Shown: positions 1 through 10,569, counted from the stretch's first letter. The stretch is 64,000 nt of DNA from Brevibacterium sp. W7.2 (GCF_018137945.1 NZ_CP073089.1:1984001-2048000), one strand, 5' to 3'. Translations and numbers: made by a program. The notes: generated by a model from the sequence alone, not told the origin.

Positions 1-5
1 GGCGA

Positions 6-407
6 TCAGTGGGCGAATCCGCCGCGATCGTGCTCGTACGAGATGCCGACGAGCGCGATGATGCCGAGCACGGCACCGAACGGGAAGATCCACCAGCCCA
101 TGGCGATGCCGTAGAACGAGACGGCACCGGCAGCGGCACAGACGATCGGCCACCAGCTCCACGGGCTGAAGAAGCCGTAGTCGGCATCCGCATCCGAGAT
201 CTCGGCGGTCTCGGTGTCCTGGGGCTGACGGCCGACGCGACGGTCGGTCAGCCACAGGTACACGCCGATCATGATCGACATGACGCCCACGAGGAGGAGG
301 GCCGGGAAGCCCACCATCTCGTTGAAATGGGTGACGAAGCCGTAGATGACAGCCATGATCATGAAGAAGATGCCGCAGTAGACGAAGAGATTGATCGAAG
401 CCTTCAC
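6..407 (-). CDS. ctaF: Cytochrome c oxidase subunit IV (actinobacterial CtaF)
   Basis: This 133-residue membrane protein is the small actinobacterial subunit IV of the aa3 terminal oxidase, which reduces O2 in the cytoplasmic membrane. Four hydrophobic segments are visible (about residues 7-29, 33-52, 83-105 and 108-125), with a charged loop carrying the RQPQDTE sequence between the second and third. It overlaps the end of ctaD by 4 bp (ATGA), so the two are translationally coupled in a ctaC-ctaD-ctaF operon. The assignment rests on this order, on length and on the WSWWPI motif typical of the family. Its stop codon lies 5 bases from the window edge. Confidence 0.93.
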   Translation of the reverse strand: MKASINLFVYCGIFFMIMAVIYGFVTHFNEMVGFPALLLVGVMSIMIGVYLWLTDRRVGRQPQDTETAEISDADADYGFFSPWSWWPIVCAAAGAVSFYGIAMGWWIFPFGAVLGIIALVGISYEHDRGGFAH

Positions 408-2101
408 TTGGCAGCACCTCCGGTGAGCTGAGGTTCAGCGTGGCCGTGTCCGGCGTATTCGAGAAGCTCAGGATGGTTGACGTCGAATGCCGGACGCTCC
501 GAGCGGATGCGGGGCAGCGACGTGAAGTTGTGGCGCGGGGGCGGGCACGAGGTCGCCCATTCGAGCGAACCGCCGTAGCCCCACGGGTCGTCGACGGTGA
601 CCTTCGGCGCGTTGCGCGCCGTGATCCACACGTTCCAGAAGAACGGAACCATCGAGAGACCGAGCAGCATCGCGCCGACCGTCGACACCTGGTTCATCCA
701 GGTGAAGCCGTCCTGCGGCAGGTAGTCGGCATAACGACGGGGCATGCCGTCGACACCGAGCCAGTGCTGGACGAGGAAGGTGCCGTGGAAGCCGATGAAC
801 AGCATCCAGAAGTGGATGTGTCCGAGCTTCTCGTTGAGCATCTTGCCCGTCCACTTCGGCCACCAGAAGTAGAAGCCGGCGAACATCGCGAACACGACCG
901 TGCCGAAGACGACGTAGTGGAAGTGCGCGACGACGAAGTACGAGTCCGACACCGACTGGTCGAGCGCCGGGCTGGCGAGGATGACGCCCGTGAGACCACC
1001 GAAGAGGAAGGTCACGAGGAAGCCGATCGCCCACACCATGGGTGTCTCGAACGTGATCGAGCCTCGCCACATCGTGCCGATCCAGTTGAAGAACTTCACA
1101 CCGGTCGGAATCGCGATGAGCATCGTCATGAAGGCGAAGAACGGCAGCGCCACCACGCCGGTGACGTACATGTGGTGCGCCCACACGGTCACGGACAGGG
1201 CCGCGATCGAGATCGTCGCGAAGACGAGCTCCTTGTAGCCGAACACCGGTTTTCGACTGAAGACAGGGATGATCTCCGTGATGATGCCGAAGAACGGCAG
1301 GGCGATGACGTAGACCTCCGGATGCCCGAAGAACCAGAACAGGTGCTGCCAGAGTATCGGTCCGCCGTTGCCCGGACTGAACACATGCGAGCCCAGGATG
1401 CGGTCGGAGGCGAGGACGAGCAGGGCCGCAGCCAGGGGCTGGAAGGCCATGAGCACGAGGATGCCGGTGATGAGGACGTTCCAGCTGAAGATCGGCATGC
1501 GGAACATCGTCATGCCCGGGGCGCGCATCGTGATGATCGTCGTGATGAAGTTGACCGAGCCGAGGATCGTGCCGAAGCCCTGCAGCGCGAGGCCGAGGAC
1601 CCAGAGATTGCCGCCGGCGCCTGGTGTGAATGTCGTATTGCTCAATGGCGCATAGGCTGTCCACCCGAATGCCGCCGCACCCTGCGGGGTGAGGAAGCCC
1701 GACAGCGCGACGAGGCTGCCGAAGAGGTAGAGCCAGAAGGCGAACGCGTTGAGTCGCGGGAACGCCACGTCGGGCGCACCGATCTGCAGCGGCATGATGA
1801 CGTTCGCGAATCCGGCGAAGAGCGGGGTGGCGAACATCAGCAGCATGAGCGTGCCGTGCATGGTGAACAGCTGGTTGTACTGTTCCTTCGTCTCCACGAT
1901 CTGCATTCCGGGCTCGAAGAGCTCGAGACGGATGATGAGCGCCATCACGCCGCCGATGCAGAAGAAGAAGAACGAGCCGATCAGATACATGTACCCGATG
2001 GTCTTGTGATCCGTCGACGTGATCCAGTCGACGATGATCTTGCCCTTGCTCCGGGGTACGACCGGAGCGTCGAGAGCCGGTTTCTCAGCTGTCGCGGTCA
2101 T
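404..2101 (-). CDS. ctaD: Cytochrome c oxidase subunit I
   Basis: This is the 565-residue catalytic subunit of the aa3-type heme-copper oxidase, holding heme a and the heme a3-CuB centre. Conserved ligands are visible: His82 and His395 (low-spin heme a), His260 with Tyr264 in an HPEVY motif, the His309-His310 pair (CuB) and His393 (heme a3). About twelve membrane helices are apparent. Length is normal for Actinobacteria. It overlaps ctaC upstream and ctaF downstream by 4 bp each, which implies coupled translation of the three subunits. Confidence 0.98.
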   Translation of the reverse strand: MTATAEKPALDAPVVPRSKGKIIVDWITSTDHKTIGYMYLIGSFFFFCIGGVMALIIRLELFEPGMQIVETKEQYNQLFTMHGTLMLLMFATPLFAGFANVIMPLQIGAPDVAFPRLNAFAFWLYLFGSLVALSGFLTPQGAAAFGWTAYAPLSNTTFTPGAGGNLWVLGLALQGFGTILGSVNFITTIITMRAPGMTMFRMPIFSWNVLITGILVLMAFQPLAAALLVLASDRILGSHVFSPGNGGPILWQHLFWFFGHPEVYVIALPFFGIITEIIPVFSRKPVFGYKELVFATISIAALSVTVWAHHMYVTGVVALPFFAFMTMLIAIPTGVKFFNWIGTMWRGSITFETPMVWAIGFLVTFLFGGLTGVILASPALDQSVSDSYFVVAHFHYVVFGTVVFAMFAGFYFWWPKWTGKMLNEKLGHIHFWMLFIGFHGTFLVQHWLGVDGMPRRYADYLPQDGFTWMNQVSTVGAMLLGLSMVPFFWNVWITARNAPKVTVDDPWGYGGSLEWATSCPPPRHNFTSLPRIRSERPAFDVNHPELLEYAGHGHAEPQLTGGAAK

Positions 2102-2970
2102 TCTTGAGCACCTTCTTTCGGGTACCAGTTGCGATCGTACTCAGGCCCGAGCTGACCGGTGTTGCCCTGATCAGCCAGAGACTGCGTGTACTCGTCGAAC
2201 TCCGCCTGCGAGACGACCTTGACGTTGAAGAGCATCTCGGAGTGGTATTCACCGCAGAGTTCGGCACACTTGCCGACGAAGTCGCCTTCCTTCTCGGCAC
2301 GCAGATACAGGCTCTGGTCGTTGCCGGGGATCATGTCGCGCTTCTCGAGGAAGGCGGGGACCCAGAAGGAGTGGATGACGTCACGCGAGTGGAGCTTGAT
2401 CTCCAGGTCGGTGTTGACGGGGAGGTAGAGAGTGGGGGCGTTCTCGCCCGGTGCTGCGGTGCCGTCCAGCGGCACCTGCGTGCCGGCGTAGTAGACGTCC
2501 TGGTTGACGTAGTTGAAGTCCCACGCCCACTGCTTGGCGGCCACCTCGATGACCTGCGTGCCCGGGGTCCGGTCGTCGGTCGTCTTCGCCATGACCTGGA
2601 CGTTCTGGAAGAAGAATCCGAGGACGAGGATGACGGGGGTCACCGTGAAGAGGATCTCGATGGGCATGCTGTAGCGCATCTGCACCGGCAGGCCGCGATC
2701 GTTCTTGCGGCGACGGTAGGCGACGATGGCCCACAGGATCAGACCCCAGACGATGAGCCCCACGATCATCGAAGCGATCCACGCCCCGTTCCACAGCGAG
2801 GTGTAGGCCTCGGTGTGGTTGGTCGCGCCCTTCGACTCAAGGGGGAAGAAACCGTTGGCAATCTGCTCTTTCGTACATCCCGAGAGCAACACCGGCAGAA
2901 CCACGGCGCCCAGAATGCCGAGCCGCTTCGCCCAGGACCGGCGCGGTCCTGGCTGATTCGGAGAATCCAC
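2098..2970 (-). CDS. ctaC: Cytochrome c oxidase subunit II (CuA subunit, lipoprotein)
   Basis: This 290-residue subunit accepts electrons from the cytochrome bcc complex through a binuclear CuA site. The N-terminus has a lipobox (LLSGC, Cys32), so the mature protein is probably lipid-anchored. Two membrane helices follow (about 62-85 and 105-122). The CuA ligands are visible as His200, Cys235, Glu237, Cys239, His243 and Met246 in a [12 protein letters not shown] context. The GTG start is preceded by GAAAGG. It is the first gene of the ctaC-ctaD-ctaF operon, and its promoter should lie in the 109-bp gap to aat. Confidence 0.97.
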   Translation of the reverse strand: MDSPNQPGPRRSWAKRLGILGAVVLPVLLSGCTKEQIANGFFPLESKGATNHTEAYTSLWNGAWIASMIVGLIVWGLILWAIVAYRRRKNDRGLPVQMRYSMPIEILFTVTPVILVLGFFFQNVQVMAKTTDDRTPGTQVIEVAAKQWAWDFNYVNQDVYYAGTQVPLDGTAAPGENAPTLYLPVNTDLEIKLHSRDVIHSFWVPAFLEKRDMIPGNDQSLYLRAEKEGDFVGKCAELCGEYHSEMLFNVKVVSQAEFDEYTQSLADQGNTGQLGPEYDRNWYPKEGAQE

Positions 2971-3079
2971 GTGCAGCCTTTCACAACCATCTTCGCCGTT
3001 CGGCAGGCCGAAAGACGAGTACGTACTTTGTCATCTAACAGACTACCGCTACACACGGTAGAAATTCACATGCAGATGT

Positions 3080-3769
3080 TCATTTGTTGAGAATTCGCTG
3101 AGCACGATTGCCGCGGAGCGCGGATTCTAGGCGCGCGGCGTAGTCGAGACCGCTGATCTCCGACACGCCGAGGGTCGCCAGATGTGGTGTCTGCCACTGT
3201 GTGTCGATGAGCCAATCGGGACCATCGTCCGAGGTGGCGCCGTCGGTTCGGGGGCCGCCTGCGACCCGCGCCGGATCCGGTTCCTGCTCGCCGTCGAGGA
3301 GGGCGACGAGATGGACGAGTGCGGCCTTCGAGGCGTCGCGATCGCGGTGGAACATCGACTCCCCGGCGAAGAGGGATCCGATGGCGACGCCGTAGAGTCC
3401 GCCGACGAGGCGGCCGTCCCGGCGCACCTCGATCGAATGCGCCCAGCCGTCGTCGAAGAGGCCCTCGTAGAGGCCGATGATCTCCCGGGTGATCCAGCCG
3501 CCGGGACGGCTCGGTTCGGCGCAGCCGCGGATGACTTCGCCGAAGGATTCGTCGACGGTGAACTCGAATCCGCGCAGCGACTTGCGCAGGCTCTTGCTCA
3601 CCCTGAGGTCGCCGGGCAGGAGGACACCGCGACGGCGCGGGCCCCACCACCCCATGCGACCGCTGCCGCCGCGGCCGATGCCCATCGGGAAGAGTCCGGC
3701 CCGATATGCGGAAAGGACCTGGCGATCTGTGGCCGTCGTCGTGACGGCGCGCAGATCCTCCAGGTCCAT
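3080..3769 (-). CDS. aat: Leucyl/phenylalanyl-tRNA-protein transferase
   Basis: Aat transfers Leu or Phe from charged tRNA to proteins with N-terminal Arg or Lys, marking them for N-end-rule degradation by ClpS/ClpAP. The 229-residue sequence carries the family pattern YRAGLFPMG near the N-terminus, WWGPRRRGV, and the acetyltransferase-like core with GLYGVAIGSLFAGESMF. Length is close to the usual 210-240. The start is an ATG 42 bp downstream of erpA on the same strand, so the two may be co-transcribed. Confidence 0.93.
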   Translation of the reverse strand: MDLEDLRAVTTTATDRQVLSAYRAGLFPMGIGRGGSGRMGWWGPRRRGVLLPGDLRVSKSLRKSLRGFEFTVDESFGEVIRGCAEPSRPGGWITREIIGLYEGLFDDGWAHSIEVRRDGRLVGGLYGVAIGSLFAGESMFHRDRDASKAALVHLVALLDGEQEPDPARVAGGPRTDGATSDDGPDWLIDTQWQTPHLATLGVSEISGLDYAARLESALRGNRAQRILNK

Positions 3770-3811
3770 TTCGTCAGTGCTGCGGTGCGGCTGCCGGGTG
3801 GGCGGTTCCGC

Positions 3812-4165
3812 TCAGTGGAACGAGTCGCCGCAGGCGCACGATCCGCCCGCATTCGGGTTGTCGATCGTGAAGCCCTGCTTCTCGATGGTGTCGGAGAAGT
3901 CGATGGTCGAGCCGTTGAGGTAGGGCACGCTCATCCGGTCGACGATGACCTCGACGCCGTCGAAGTCGCGCACGGCATCCCCGTCGAGGTGACGCTCGTC
4001 GAAGTAGAGCTGGTAGATCAGACCCGAGCAGCCGCCGGGCTGGACGGCCACGCGCAGGCGCAGATCGTCACGGCCCTCCTGCTGCAGGAGGCTGCGCACC
4101 TTGTCCGCAGCGGTCGTCGAGAGTTCGACCTCGTGCGTGGCAGTGGCTTCGTTCGTCGCTGTCAT
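3812..4165 (-). CDS. erpA: A-type iron-sulfur cluster carrier (ErpA/HesB family)
   Basis: This 117-residue A-type carrier delivers Fe-S clusters to client proteins. The three conserved cysteines are present: Cys46 in GGCSG, and Cys110 and Cys112 in a C-terminal SCACGDSF motif. It lies between aat and an M20 peptidase on the same strand, with no other Fe-S assembly gene nearby. In Actinobacteria this stand-alone copy commonly maps near the cta genes. Exact subtype (ErpA, IscA or SufA) cannot be fixed from sequence alone. Confidence 0.92.
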   Translation of the reverse strand: MTATNEATATHEVELSTTAADKVRSLLQQEGRDDLRLRVAVQPGGCSGLIYQLYFDERHLDGDAVRDFDGVEVIVDRMSVPYLNGSTIDFSDTIEKQGFTIDNPNAGGSCACGDSFH

Positions 4166-4258
4166 TGGTACTCCTTCATAGTTCCTGGGCCCAGGCTACA
4201 CCGCGTTCAACGCGGATCATCCGGGACCTATTCCCCCGCGTGCCGAAATCCTCGGCGC

Positions 4259-5677
4259 TCACGCCTGCGCTGCCGTGTCCTGCGCCGTGTCGCCGGTGCC
4301 GAGACCCTGACGTCCGAGAGCGTCGAGGAGGAGCGTCTCGGCGACGATCGCGGCCTTGAAGTCGGGCAGGTAGAGGGATTCGTTGGCGCTGTGGGCCCGG
4401 GCGTCGGGGTCCTCGACGCCGGTGACGAGGATCGAGGCCTGCGGGAAGACCTCGAGGAGGTCGGCGATGAACGGGATCGAGCCGCCGATGCCCATCGTCA
4501 CCGCTTCGGTCCCCCACGCCTCGGTGAGCGCGGCCCGGGCGACCCGGACGGCGGGATCGTCGAGGTCGGCCTGCCAGGGGCTGCCGCCCTCGGTCGCCCC
4601 GATGCTCAGGGTCGCGCCGAAGGGCAGATTGTCCTCGAGGTGCTTCGTCACCGCCGCGACAGCGCTCTCCGGGGTGTCCCCGGGGGCGAGGCGGATGGAG
4701 AGCTTGGCCCGCAGGCTCGGCTGCAGGGTGTTCGAGGAGACGTCGACGTCGGGGATGTCGAGGCCGATGACGGTGATCGACGGCTGCGTCCACATCCGCG
4801 AGGCCAGGCTCCCGGTGCCGATGAGCGCGGTGCCGGGCAGGACACCGGAGTCCTCCCGGACCGTGGCCTCGGCGTAGTCGATCGGGGATTCGGGAACGGC
4901 GGCGAGTCCGGCCACCGCGACCGCACCGTCGTCGTCGTGGAGGCTCGCGAGCACCTTCGTCATCGCGAGCATCGCATCGGGCACCACTCCCCCGTACATG
5001 CCCGAATGCACGGCGTGGTCGAGCGTGGAGACCTCGAATTCGAGGGCGCACATCCCGCGCAGGCTCGTCGTCAGGGCCGGGGTGCCGGCAGCCCAGTTGC
5101 CCGAGTCGGCGACGACGATGACGTCGGCGGCGAGCTTGTCGCGGTGGCGTTCGAGGAAGTTCCGGAAGCTCGGGCTGCCCGCCTCCTCCTCCCCTTCGAT
5201 GAAGAGGCGCACCCCGACGCCGAGGCGGTCGGCGAGCAGCCGCAGAGCCGTGAGGTGGACCATGATCCCGGCCTTGTCGTCGGCGGCGCCGCGACCGAAG
5301 AGACGGTCCCCCTTCCGCGTCGCGACGAACGGCTCGGTGTCCCAGGCCTCGTCGCGGCCGGGCGGCTGGACGTCGTGATGGGCGTAGAGGAGCACCGTGG
5401 GTGCGCCCGCAGGCGCCGGCGCCGAGGCGACGACGGCGGGGTAGCCGGGGGTGCCGTCCGCTGTGTCGGCGGTGAGGATCTCGACGTCGAGGCCGAGGTC
5501 GCGGGCGAGGGCGGCGACCGCCTCGGCGCTGGCCGTGACCGCAGCGGGATCGAAGCTCGGCCAGGCCACGGACGGGATCGCCACGAGGTCGGTGAGCGTG
5601 TCGAGGATGTCGTCGAAGATCTCGTCGACGCGGGTGTGCAGGGAGGCGCCGTCAAGCGCGGAAGTCGATTCGGTCAT
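4259..5677 (-). CDS. M20 family metallopeptidase (dipeptidase)
   Basis: A 472-residue di-zinc amidohydrolase of the M20 family (PepV/CNDP-like), probably hydrolysing short peptides in the cytoplasm. The first metal motif LLYAHHDVQP is near residue 100, GRGAADDKAG near 130, the catalytic EGEEEAGSP near 162, and the late metal ligand HSANESL near the C-terminus. A lid/dimerisation domain lies in the middle. It is divergent from the DUF3043 gene, whose start is 23 bp away, so the promoters must overlap. Substrate range is unknown. Confidence 0.93.
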   Translation of the reverse strand: MTESTSALDGASLHTRVDEIFDDILDTLTDLVAIPSVAWPSFDPAAVTASAEAVAALARDLGLDVEILTADTADGTPGYPAVVASAPAPAGAPTVLLYAHHDVQPPGRDEAWDTEPFVATRKGDRLFGRGAADDKAGIMVHLTALRLLADRLGVGVRLFIEGEEEAGSPSFRNFLERHRDKLAADVIVVADSGNWAAGTPALTTSLRGMCALEFEVSTLDHAVHSGMYGGVVPDAMLAMTKVLASLHDDDGAVAVAGLAAVPESPIDYAEATVREDSGVLPGTALIGTGSLASRMWTQPSITVIGLDIPDVDVSSNTLQPSLRAKLSIRLAPGDTPESAVAAVTKHLEDNLPFGATLSIGATEGGSPWQADLDDPAVRVARAALTEAWGTEAVTMGIGGSIPFIADLLEVFPQASILVTGVEDPDARAHSANESLYLPDFKAAIVAETLLLDALGRQGLGTGDTAQDTAAQA

Positions 5678-5700
5678 GGTCCAACGGTAGTATTGAAAGG

Positions 5701-6306
5701 GTGTTCGGAAGCAAAAAGACTCACGAGGACAACGACTCCTCCACGACGCCAGACGACGACCTCACCGCAGGCGAGGCCAGCCCTCGTGATGCGGAAGCGA
5801 AGAAGGGACGTCCCACCCCCAAGCGCAGCCAGCAGGAATCGATGCGGCGCCAGCCGCTGGTCTCGAAGGATCGCAAGGTGGCGAACCAACGAGCCAAGGA
5901 GCAGCAGCGCAAGGAGCGCGACCGGGCGCGCATCGGGATGATGAACGGTGAGGAGAAGTACCTCACCCGCCGTGACCGGGGCCCGCAGCGCCGCTACGTC
6001 CGCGATTTCGTCGACGCCCGCTTCTCGATCGGGGAGCTCTTCATCCCCGCTGCGATCCTCATCCTCGTCGTCGCCTTCACCCAGCCCGTGGCGATCCAGC
6101 AGTACTTCACGTACGCGGTGTGGGGTCTGCTCGCGCTCGTCATCCTCGACGGCTTCATCCTCAACTACATCCTCAAGGGACGCCTGCGGGCGAAGTTCGG
6201 CACGGTCGAGCGCGGCCTGCCGTTCTACGCGGTCATGCGCAGCGTCCAGCTGCGGCCGCTGCGCATGCCCAAGCCGCAGGTCAAGCGCCGCCAGTACCCC
6301 GAGTGA
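5701..6306 (+). CDS. DUF3043 membrane protein
   Basis: A 201-residue protein of the actinobacterial DUF3043 family, function unknown. The first ~105 residues are hydrophilic and rich in Lys/Arg/Asp/Glu, including the family sequence GEEKYLTRRDRGP. Two membrane helices follow (about 116-136 and 141-160), then a basic tail ending RRQYPE. The GTG start lies 8 nt after TAGTAT, so the transcript is likely leaderless. The 3' end overlaps the 3' end of convergent pyrD by 26 bp. Confidence 0.9.
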   Translation: MFGSKKTHEDNDSSTTPDDDLTAGEASPRDAEAKKGRPTPKRSQQESMRRQPLVSKDRKVANQRAKEQQRKERDRARIGMMNGEEKYLTRRDRGPQRRYVRDFVDARFSIGELFIPAAILILVVAFTQPVAIQQYFTYAVWGLLALVILDGFILNYILKGRLRAKFGTVERGLPFYAVMRSVQLRPLRMPKPQVKRRQYPE

Positions 6307-7387
6307 GCAGGCGGGTCCGCCCGCCGGAGCGGATGATCCTCCCGGGCCAGAACGGGCCCGAGTAGATCATCTCCGAATAGACCTGAACGAGATCGGCGCC
6401 CGCTGCCAGGCGGGCGTCGACGTCGTTTCCGTCGCCGATGCCGCCGACGGAGACGATCGTCAGCTCCCCGCTCACCGTCGCGGCCACGAGGCGGAGCACC
6501 TCGAGGGAGCGCGGAGCCAGGGGGCGCCCGGAGATGCCTCCGGCCTGGGAGCGGGCGAACTCGGCCTCCGGTCCGGTGAGCACATCGCGGTCGATCGTCG
6601 TGTTCGTCACGATGAGACCGTCGGCGCCGGTGCGCACCGCGAGGTCGCAGATGTCGACGACGTCCTCGTCGGAGAGGTCCGGGGCGATCTTGACGAGCAG
6701 CGGGACATGACCGAGGGTCGACCGGGGTGTGGCCACCACCTCGGCGGCGGCCTCCCTGACCGCGGTGATGATCGGTTCGAGGCTCGCCACGGACTGGAGG
6801 TCGCGCAGACCGGGGGTGTTCGGGGAGCTGACGTTGATGACGAGGTAGTCGGCCAGCGGGGCGAGCTCCCGAGTCGAGGCGACGTAGTCGGCGACCGCCT
6901 CGGCGGCCGGCACGACCTTCGTCTTGCCGATGTTGACGCCGATGATCGGACGGTGCCGGGCGGGCAGCGCGGTGAGGGCTCGACGCTGAGCGGTGATGTT
7001 GAACGACGCCTGCCGGGCCCCGTCGTTGTTGAACCCCATCCGGTTGAGCAGTGCGTGGTTGCGCAGGAGCCGGAAGAGCCGCGGCCGCTCATTGCCCGGC
7101 TGGGCGTGGGCGGTGATCGTGCCCACTTCGATGTGCCCGAAGCCCAGCGCCGACAGGGCGCGGATGCCGACGCCGTTCTTGTCGAAGCCGGCGGCCAGGC
7201 CCACCCGGTTGGGGAAGGGGAGGCCGAGGACCTCGACGGGGGCGCTGGTGCCCCGGGCGACGACGAGGCGCAGCAGCCGGCCGAGCAGCGGGATCCGGTC
7301 GAGGATCCGGAGTGCGGAGAACGAGAGATGGTGCGCGCGCTCGGCGTCCATCGGGCGGAAGACGAGAGAGAAGATGAGTCGGTACAC
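6281..7387 (-). CDS. pyrD: Dihydroorotate dehydrogenase (quinone), class 2
   Basis: This 368-residue FMN enzyme oxidises dihydroorotate to orotate in pyrimidine synthesis and passes electrons to menaquinone. The N-terminal amphipathic segment (residues 1-40, with FSLVFRPMDAERAHHLSF) is the membrane-binding part that marks class 2. The barrel carries NRVGLAAGFDKNG, GFNNDG and NVSSPNTPGL, the last with the catalytic serine. The GTG start is 6 nt after TATTGT, suggesting a leaderless message. No other pyr genes are in the window. It is convergent with DUF3043. Confidence 0.96.
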   Translation of the reverse strand: MYRLIFSLVFRPMDAERAHHLSFSALRILDRIPLLGRLLRLVVARGTSAPVEVLGLPFPNRVGLAAGFDKNGVGIRALSALGFGHIEVGTITAHAQPGNERPRLFRLLRNHALLNRMGFNNDGARQASFNITAQRRALTALPARHRPIIGVNIGKTKVVPAAEAVADYVASTRELAPLADYLVINVSSPNTPGLRDLQSVASLEPIITAVREAAAEVVATPRSTLGHVPLLVKIAPDLSDEDVVDICDLAVRTGADGLIVTNTTIDRDVLTGPEAEFARSQAGGISGRPLAPRSLEVLRLVAATVSGELTIVSVGGIGDGNDVDARLAAGADLVQVYSEMIYSGPFWPGRIIRSGGRTRLLTRGTGGA

Positions 7388-7494
7388 GCCTCAACAATAG
7401 GCCAGTGCCCGGTGCCCGACGTGCTCCGAACACGACCTCGGCGGGTTTTGCGACTAGGATCGAGACAACGCTCAACGACGAAGAAAGGGATTCC

Positions 7495-8982
7495 ATGCCC
7501 GGTGCCACCACCCCCAGCAGCTACGCTTCGACGACCCCCACGAAGGTGAGTGCAGCCGTCCTCGTCCTCGGCGTGGCCGACGGCTCGGTCCGCGGCCTCG
7601 ACTCCGCGAAGACGGTGCGCACCGCTGTCGACGACGCGGCCCGGGCCATCGAATTCACCGGGAAGGCCGGATCCACCGCGCGCATCCCCGCGTCGAAGGG
7701 CGTGACCGCCGAGAGCATCCTCCTCGTCGGTCTCGGCGACATCGATGCAGCGAGCGCCGACGACGATGCCGCGGCCGCGAACGAAGTCCTCCGCCGGGCC
7801 GCCGGTGCCGCACTGCGCGCACTCTCGGGCGCCTCCTCGATCGCCGTGGCCCTGCCCGTCGACTCCCCCGCCGCCGTCGAAGCCGTCACCGTCGGGGCCG
7901 CCCTCGGCGCCTACCGCTTCACGACGTACCGTTCCGGAGACGACGACCGCGTGCCCGGCCCCGTCACGGTGCTCGGCCCGAAGGGCAAGACGTACGCAGC
8001 GGCCCACGAAGCCGGCACGATCATCGCCGCGGCGACGAACGCCGCCCGCGACCTCGTCAACACGCCCCCGCTCGACCTCTACCCGGAGTCCTTCGCCCAG
8101 CTCGTCAAGGACCAGGCGAAGTCCCGCAAGGTCAAGGTCACCGTGCTCGGTGAGAAAGAGCTCGCCGCCGGCGGCTACGGCGGACTCATCGGCGTCGGTC
8201 AGGGGTCGACCCGCGGACCGCGCCTCGTCAAGGTCGAGTACAACCCGAAGAAGGCCCGCCGTCACATCAGCTTCGTCGGCAAGGGCATCACCTTCGACTC
8301 CGGCGGTCTCTCCCTCAAGCCGGCCGCGAGCATGGAGGACATGAAGTCCGATATGGCCGGCGCCGCCGCCGTCGTCGAAGCGGTCTTCGCGATCGCCGAC
8401 CTCGGACTGCCCGTCCGGGCCACCGCCTGGCTGCCGCTCGCGGAGAACATGCCCGGCTCCTCGGCGCAGCGTCCCTCGGACGTGCTCACCATGCGCAGCG
8501 GCAAGACCGTCGAGGTGACGAACACCGACGCCGAAGGTCGTCTCGTCCTCGCCGACGCGCTCACCGACGCCGGGGCGGAGAACCCCGACCTCCTCATCGA
8601 CGTCGCCACCCTGACCGGTGCGCAGATCGTCGCCCTCGGCAACCGCACCTCCGGGGTCATGGGCACTCCCGCGGCCCGCACGACGGTCGCCGAACGGGCC
8701 GCCGTGGCCGGTGAGGACGTCTGGCCGATGCCGATCCCCGAGGAGATGCTCTCCGGTTTCGACTCGACCGCCGCCGATCTCAAGAACTCCGGTCCGCGCC
8801 CCGGCGGCATGCTCGCCGCCGCCGCCTTCCTCCAGGAGTTCGTCGCCGATGACGCCGAATGGGCGCACATCGACATCGCCGGACCGAGCTTCAACACCGG
8901 TTCGGCCTTCGGCTACACCCCGGCCGCGGCGACCGGTGCCGCTGTGCGCACGCTCGTCGAGATCGCCCGCGACGCCGACTGA
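7495..8982 (+). CDS. pepA: Leucyl aminopeptidase (M17 family)
   Basis: A 495-residue cytosolic di-metal aminopeptidase that removes N-terminal residues from peptides. The C-terminal catalytic domain has the metal/active-site lysine motif GKGITFDSGGLSLKP and the M17 signature NTDAEGRLVLADAL. The N-terminal half is the variable macro-like domain. I chose the ATG at 7495 because AAGAAAGGGA lies just upstream. A longer reading from GTG 7405 would add a 30-residue extension not expected in this family. It is divergent from pyrD. Confidence 0.95.
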   Translation: MPGATTPSSYASTTPTKVSAAVLVLGVADGSVRGLDSAKTVRTAVDDAARAIEFTGKAGSTARIPASKGVTAESILLVGLGDIDAASADDDAAAANEVLRRAAGAALRALSGASSIAVALPVDSPAAVEAVTVGAALGAYRFTTYRSGDDDRVPGPVTVLGPKGKTYAAAHEAGTIIAAATNAARDLVNTPPLDLYPESFAQLVKDQAKSRKVKVTVLGEKELAAGGYGGLIGVGQGSTRGPRLVKVEYNPKKARRHISFVGKGITFDSGGLSLKPAASMEDMKSDMAGAAAVVEAVFAIADLGLPVRATAWLPLAENMPGSSAQRPSDVLTMRSGKTVEVTNTDAEGRLVLADALTDAGAENPDLLIDVATLTGAQIVALGNRTSGVMGTPAARTTVAERAAVAGEDVWPMPIPEEMLSGFDSTAADLKNSGPRPGGMLAAAAFLQEFVADDAEWAHIDIAGPSFNTGSAFGYTPAAATGAAVRTLVEIARDAD

Positions 8983-9160
8983 CCAGCATCCCCGCGCCTG
9001 ACCCCGGTCGCAGAGCTCTGCGCCCGGGGCGGGTCGGGAGTGATGCTCCCCACCTGTGGCGCAACAGACACCGTTTGCTTTCGCCCCTGGCGAGAAAAGT
9101 GGAAAGATAAGAGGGAAAGCTGCCCTTGGCAGGCTTGACCACAGCTACGAGGAGTAATCC

Positions 9161-10549
9161 GTGAGTGACGCATTGACCTATGACCTTGTCGTCCTCGGCG
9201 GCGGACCCGGCGGCTATGCCGCTGCTCTGCGCGCCGCAGAACTCGATATGAAGGTCGCCCTCATCGAACAGGACAAGGTTGGCGGGACGTGCCTGCACCG
9301 TGGCTGTGTGCCGACCAAGGCGCTCCTCCACACCGCGGAGATCGCCGATGCCGCGAAGGACTCGGAGACGTTCGGCGTGCAGGCGGAGTTCAAGGGCATC
9401 GACATCGACAAGGTGCTCGACTACAAGAACAACGTCATCAACCGCAACTACAAGGGTCTCCAGGGCCTCGTCAAGGCCCGCGGCATCGACACCTACATCG
9501 GCAAGGGCAAGCTCGTCGGTGAGGACACCGTCGAGGTCACCGGCGACGACGAGCACTACACGCTCAAGGGCAAGAACATCATCCTCGCCACCGGTTCGAC
9601 GTCGAAGACCATCGGCCTCGACGTCACCGACCGGGTCATCACCTCCACCGAGGCCCTGCAGCTGGCGACCGTGCCGAAGTCGGTCATCGTCCTCGGCGGC
9701 GGCGTCATCGGCGTCGAGTTCGCCAGCGTGTGGAACTCCTACGGTGCCGACGTCACGATCGTCGAGGGCCTGCCCCACCTCGTGGCCAACGAGGACGAGT
9801 CGATCTCGAAGGCGCTCGAGCGCGCATTCAAGAAGCGCAAGATCAACTTCAAGCTCGGCGTCATGTTCAAGGGCGTCGAGGAGACCGCCGACGGCGTCAA
9901 GGTGACGCTCGAGGACGGCACGACGCTCGAGGCCGAGTACCTCCTCGTCGCCGTCGGACGCGGTCCCGTCACCGAGGGCCTCGGCTTCGAGGAGCAGGGC
10001 ATCCCGATGGATCGCGGCTTCGTCCTCGCCAACGAGCGCCTGCACACCGGGGTCGGCAACATCTACGCGATCGGCGACATCGTCCCGGGCCTCCAGCTCG
10101 CCCACCGCGGGTTCGGTCAGGGCATCTTCGTCGCCGAGGAGATCGCCGGCCTCAACCCGGCACCGATCGTCGAGAGCGGCATCCCGCGTGTCACGTACTG
10201 CGAACCGGAGATCTTCTCCGTCGGGCTCTCGGCGAAGCAGGCCGAGGAGAAGTACGGCGCGGACAACGTCGAGACGCTCGAGTACAACCTCGGCGGCAAC
10301 GGCAAGTCGGTCATCCTCAACACGACCGGCTTCATCAAGGTCATCCGGGAGAAGGACGGCCCGGTCGTCGGCATCCACGGCATCGGCGCGCGTCTCAGTG
10401 AGCAGGCGGGCGAAGCACAGCTCATCGTCAACTGGGAGGCTTTCCCTGAGGAAGTCGCACAGCTCATCCATGCGCACCCGACGCAGAATGAGGCGATCGG
10501 CGAGGCTCACCTGGCCGCCGCCGGCAAACCCCTGCACTTCCACTCATAA
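9161..10549 (+). CDS. lpdA: Dihydrolipoyl dehydrogenase (E3)
   Basis: This 462-residue FAD enzyme re-oxidises dihydrolipoyl groups of the 2-oxoacid dehydrogenase complexes using NAD+. It shows the FAD motif [13 protein letters not shown], the redox disulfide Cys44/Cys49 in [13 protein letters not shown], the NAD motif [11 protein letters not shown] and a C-terminal His-Glu pair in HAHPTQNE. The GTG start has AGGAG eight bases upstream. It is followed 20 bp later by sucB, so E3 and E2 are probably co-transcribed. Confidence 0.97.
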   Translation: MSDALTYDLVVLGGGPGGYAAALRAAELDMKVALIEQDKVGGTCLHRGCVPTKALLHTAEIADAAKDSETFGVQAEFKGIDIDKVLDYKNNVINRNYKGLQGLVKARGIDTYIGKGKLVGEDTVEVTGDDEHYTLKGKNIILATGSTSKTIGLDVTDRVITSTEALQLATVPKSVIVLGGGVIGVEFASVWNSYGADVTIVEGLPHLVANEDESISKALERAFKKRKINFKLGVMFKGVEETADGVKVTLEDGTTLEAEYLLVAVGRGPVTEGLGFEEQGIPMDRGFVLANERLHTGVGNIYAIGDIVPGLQLAHRGFGQGIFVAEEIAGLNPAPIVESGIPRVTYCEPEIFSVGLSAKQAEEKYGADNVETLEYNLGGNGKSVILNTTGFIKVIREKDGPVVGIHGIGARLSEQAGEAQLIVNWEAFPEEVAQLIHAHPTQNEAIGEAHLAAAGKPLHFHS

Positions 10550-10569
10550 GATCCGAGGAGACGAAAGAC

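Noticed and set aside
440-2107. Long plus-strand open frame opposite ctaD
   Set aside because: Composition is Arg/Glu/His-rich, and the minus-strand frame encodes an unmistakable oxidase subunit with all ligands.
3182-5941. 919-codon plus-strand frame across aat, erpA and the M20 gene
   Set aside because: It runs across three recognised minus-strand genes and their spacers, with an unlikely composition.
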